From Amyelois transitella (taxonomy: Eukaryota > Arthropoda > Insecta > Lepidoptera > Pyralidae), in the NCBI RefSeq assembly GCF_032362555.1, contig NC_083523.1:2393501-2457500 (forward strand): a stretch of DNA of 64,000 nucleotides. The letters are read 5' to 3'. The translations under genes were made by a program, and so were the position numbers. Under the pieces are notes generated by a model, which saw nothing but the letters and a program-made list of their open reading frames with translations, made no database searches and was not told where the DNA came from. Of this stretch, positions 62,993 through 64,000 are shown piece after piece. The number at the start of each line of letters is the position of its first letter. Positions within the stretch are counted from its first letter, which is position 1.

Positions 62993-63893
62993 CTAATTCT
63001 TCTTCACTTTCTTATCAACCTTTTTCCTAGAACAGCATAATTTCACTATAATCTTCTTCAGAACGTACAAAACTGCCAATACTAAAGCGAGGAGGTCTAA
63101 GTATAGCTTCTGATAAAGGGGCACGTCCAGGGCTGGAGAGCGGAGGTGCGGCGCACCTCGTGTCTTCACCACGTGCTCTACCCAGTGCACCAGCTCCTTC
63201 CTAGGGTGCACCGGCCTGTCGTGGTAGATTAACGATAGCTCCTTCGCCGTCTCCGTGAACCTGCAAAGCATCAGAGATATTGATGTCAACGAACGATCTC
63301 TGTGTTTAATATAAAATCATTAGAATACTTACAATGATTATATTTTTATGAGTTAAAATGTATATAATATAATTAACTAACGCCACCCCAGACTGATCCC
63401 CGATCAAATGCACCTACTAGCGCATTCTGATATAAGTATCCTTAAGTTTTGCGCTAGGCTAGGTTTTGCTAGTTAGATTAAAAAAATCTTTTTTTTTTTC
63501 AAAAAGTTTAAGCTTATTCCAATAGCAGTCCACAGCTGTAAGTGCAATGAACTGATGCTTTCAGAAAAGTATAAGAGACTAGAAGGTAAAATTATAGTGA
63601 AAGTTACCTTTTATCATGTAGAAGTACATCAATGGCATCTCTTAAATGCTCCTTCATATCGTATGCCAGATCAACTCTCAAAGCAAAGCCTTTCTTAACA
63701 GCTCTATCGATGTTGTTGAATTGGTCTCCAAAAACAGGGATTCCAATGATAGGTTTGCCGAAATGGACAGCTTCGGTGGTAGATAAGAGCCCGCCATGAG
63801 TGATGAAAATAATGCAGTTGGGATGGGCTGCAAAATATTTGTATGTAAGTAAATTGAATGATCCATTTGTTAAAATTTCTATTTCTTGATCCA
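62993..63893 (-). CDS. UDP-glycosyltransferase (UGT), last two exons; the rest lies beyond the window edge
   Basis: UGTs move a sugar from a UDP-sugar to small lipophilic compounds in the ER lumen. Exons 63893-63609 and 63260-62993 join in phase (KRFTETAKELS). The first carries the UGT signature region FITHGGLLSTTEAVHFGKPI followed by GIPVFGDQFNNIDRAVKKGF, the UDP-sugar binding site. The last has HPRKELVHWVEHVVKTRGAP and LRSPALDVPLYQKLYLDL, then a membrane helix (LLALVLAVLYVLKKIIVKLC) and a short Lys-rich tail (KKVDKKVKKN) of the ER-retention type. The exon beginning at 63893 is entered in phase 1. Sequence from 63894 to 64000 looks like intron; upstream exons with the signal peptide and acceptor-binding domain are outside. 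Which insect UGT family it belongs to cannot be told from this part. Confidence 0.92.
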
Positions 63894-64000
63894 CTGTATG
63901 ATTATAAACCTTTTGTTTACAGTCATTAGATTTGTTGCAATAAACTTAAATAAAAAAAGAATCTTCATCAGAAACAAATTGCTTAAAAAGAAGCCACGGC

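Overview
This is a 64 kb piece of a moth or butterfly nuclear genome. The host genes are insect orthologues split by small GT-AG introns. The DNA between them is AT-rich and crowded with short interspersed repeats of lepidopteran character: tRNA-derived SINEs, elements ending in TATG microsatellites, Helitron ends and a mariner. No bacterial or organellar features are seen. Exon limits were read by eye from splice signals, codon phase and remembered protein families; no alignment or search was run.

Layout, left to right. (1) About 498-3836, + strand: the last four coding exons of a type II phosphatidylinositol 4-kinase. (2) 8951-21033, - strand: a complete 13-exon FHIP2A (FAM160B1) orthologue of 853 codons, tail-to-tail with the kinase. 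It carries a possible alternative last exon and a 67-bp minisatellite made from one of its own exon/intron junctions. (3) 21757-36221, + strand: a complete 12-exon TFIP11/Sip1 splicing factor (775 codons), head-to-head with FHIP2A across about 720 bp. A whole-looking mariner with an open transposase lies in its third intron. (4) 37415-46226, + strand: a 10-exon single-pass membrane protein (454 codons) with three related Ig-like cysteine modules, followed by a decayed copy of its last exon. (5) 48414-53672, - strand: mitochondrial pyruvate carrier 2, plus a second MPC2-type last exon. (6) 54287-55960, + strand: an intronless coding region resembling the cytohesin adaptor Stepping stone / FRMD4-CCDC120, head-to-head with MPC2. 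(7) 59561-62166, - strand: a six-exon gene for a secreted precursor built from tandem 33-residue modules. I do not recognise it, and it is the most interesting object here. (8) 62993-63893, - strand: the last two exons of a UDP-glycosyltransferase, which continues past the window edge.

The housekeeping genes cover phosphoinositide signalling, dynein/Hook cargo adaptors, spliceosome disassembly and mitochondrial pyruvate import. They are linked by position and shared promoters, not by pathway. The precursor in (7) has a signal peptide, Gly-Lys-Arg sites before each Cys-loop, only phase-1 introns between modules, and 12 silent but no replacement differences between two modules. That pattern suggests a selected, proteolytically released disulfide-loop peptide family.

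Repeats: family A is a 250-bp SINE-like element starting with a GTGCCG hairpin and ending in (TATG)n. Family B looks like the 3' end of a LINE. The two share a 3' tail, which suggests a SINE/LINE partnership. Families C1/C2 (LINE-like 3' ends), D (SINE-like), T (tRNA-derived SINE) and several Helitron-type ends make up most of the rest.
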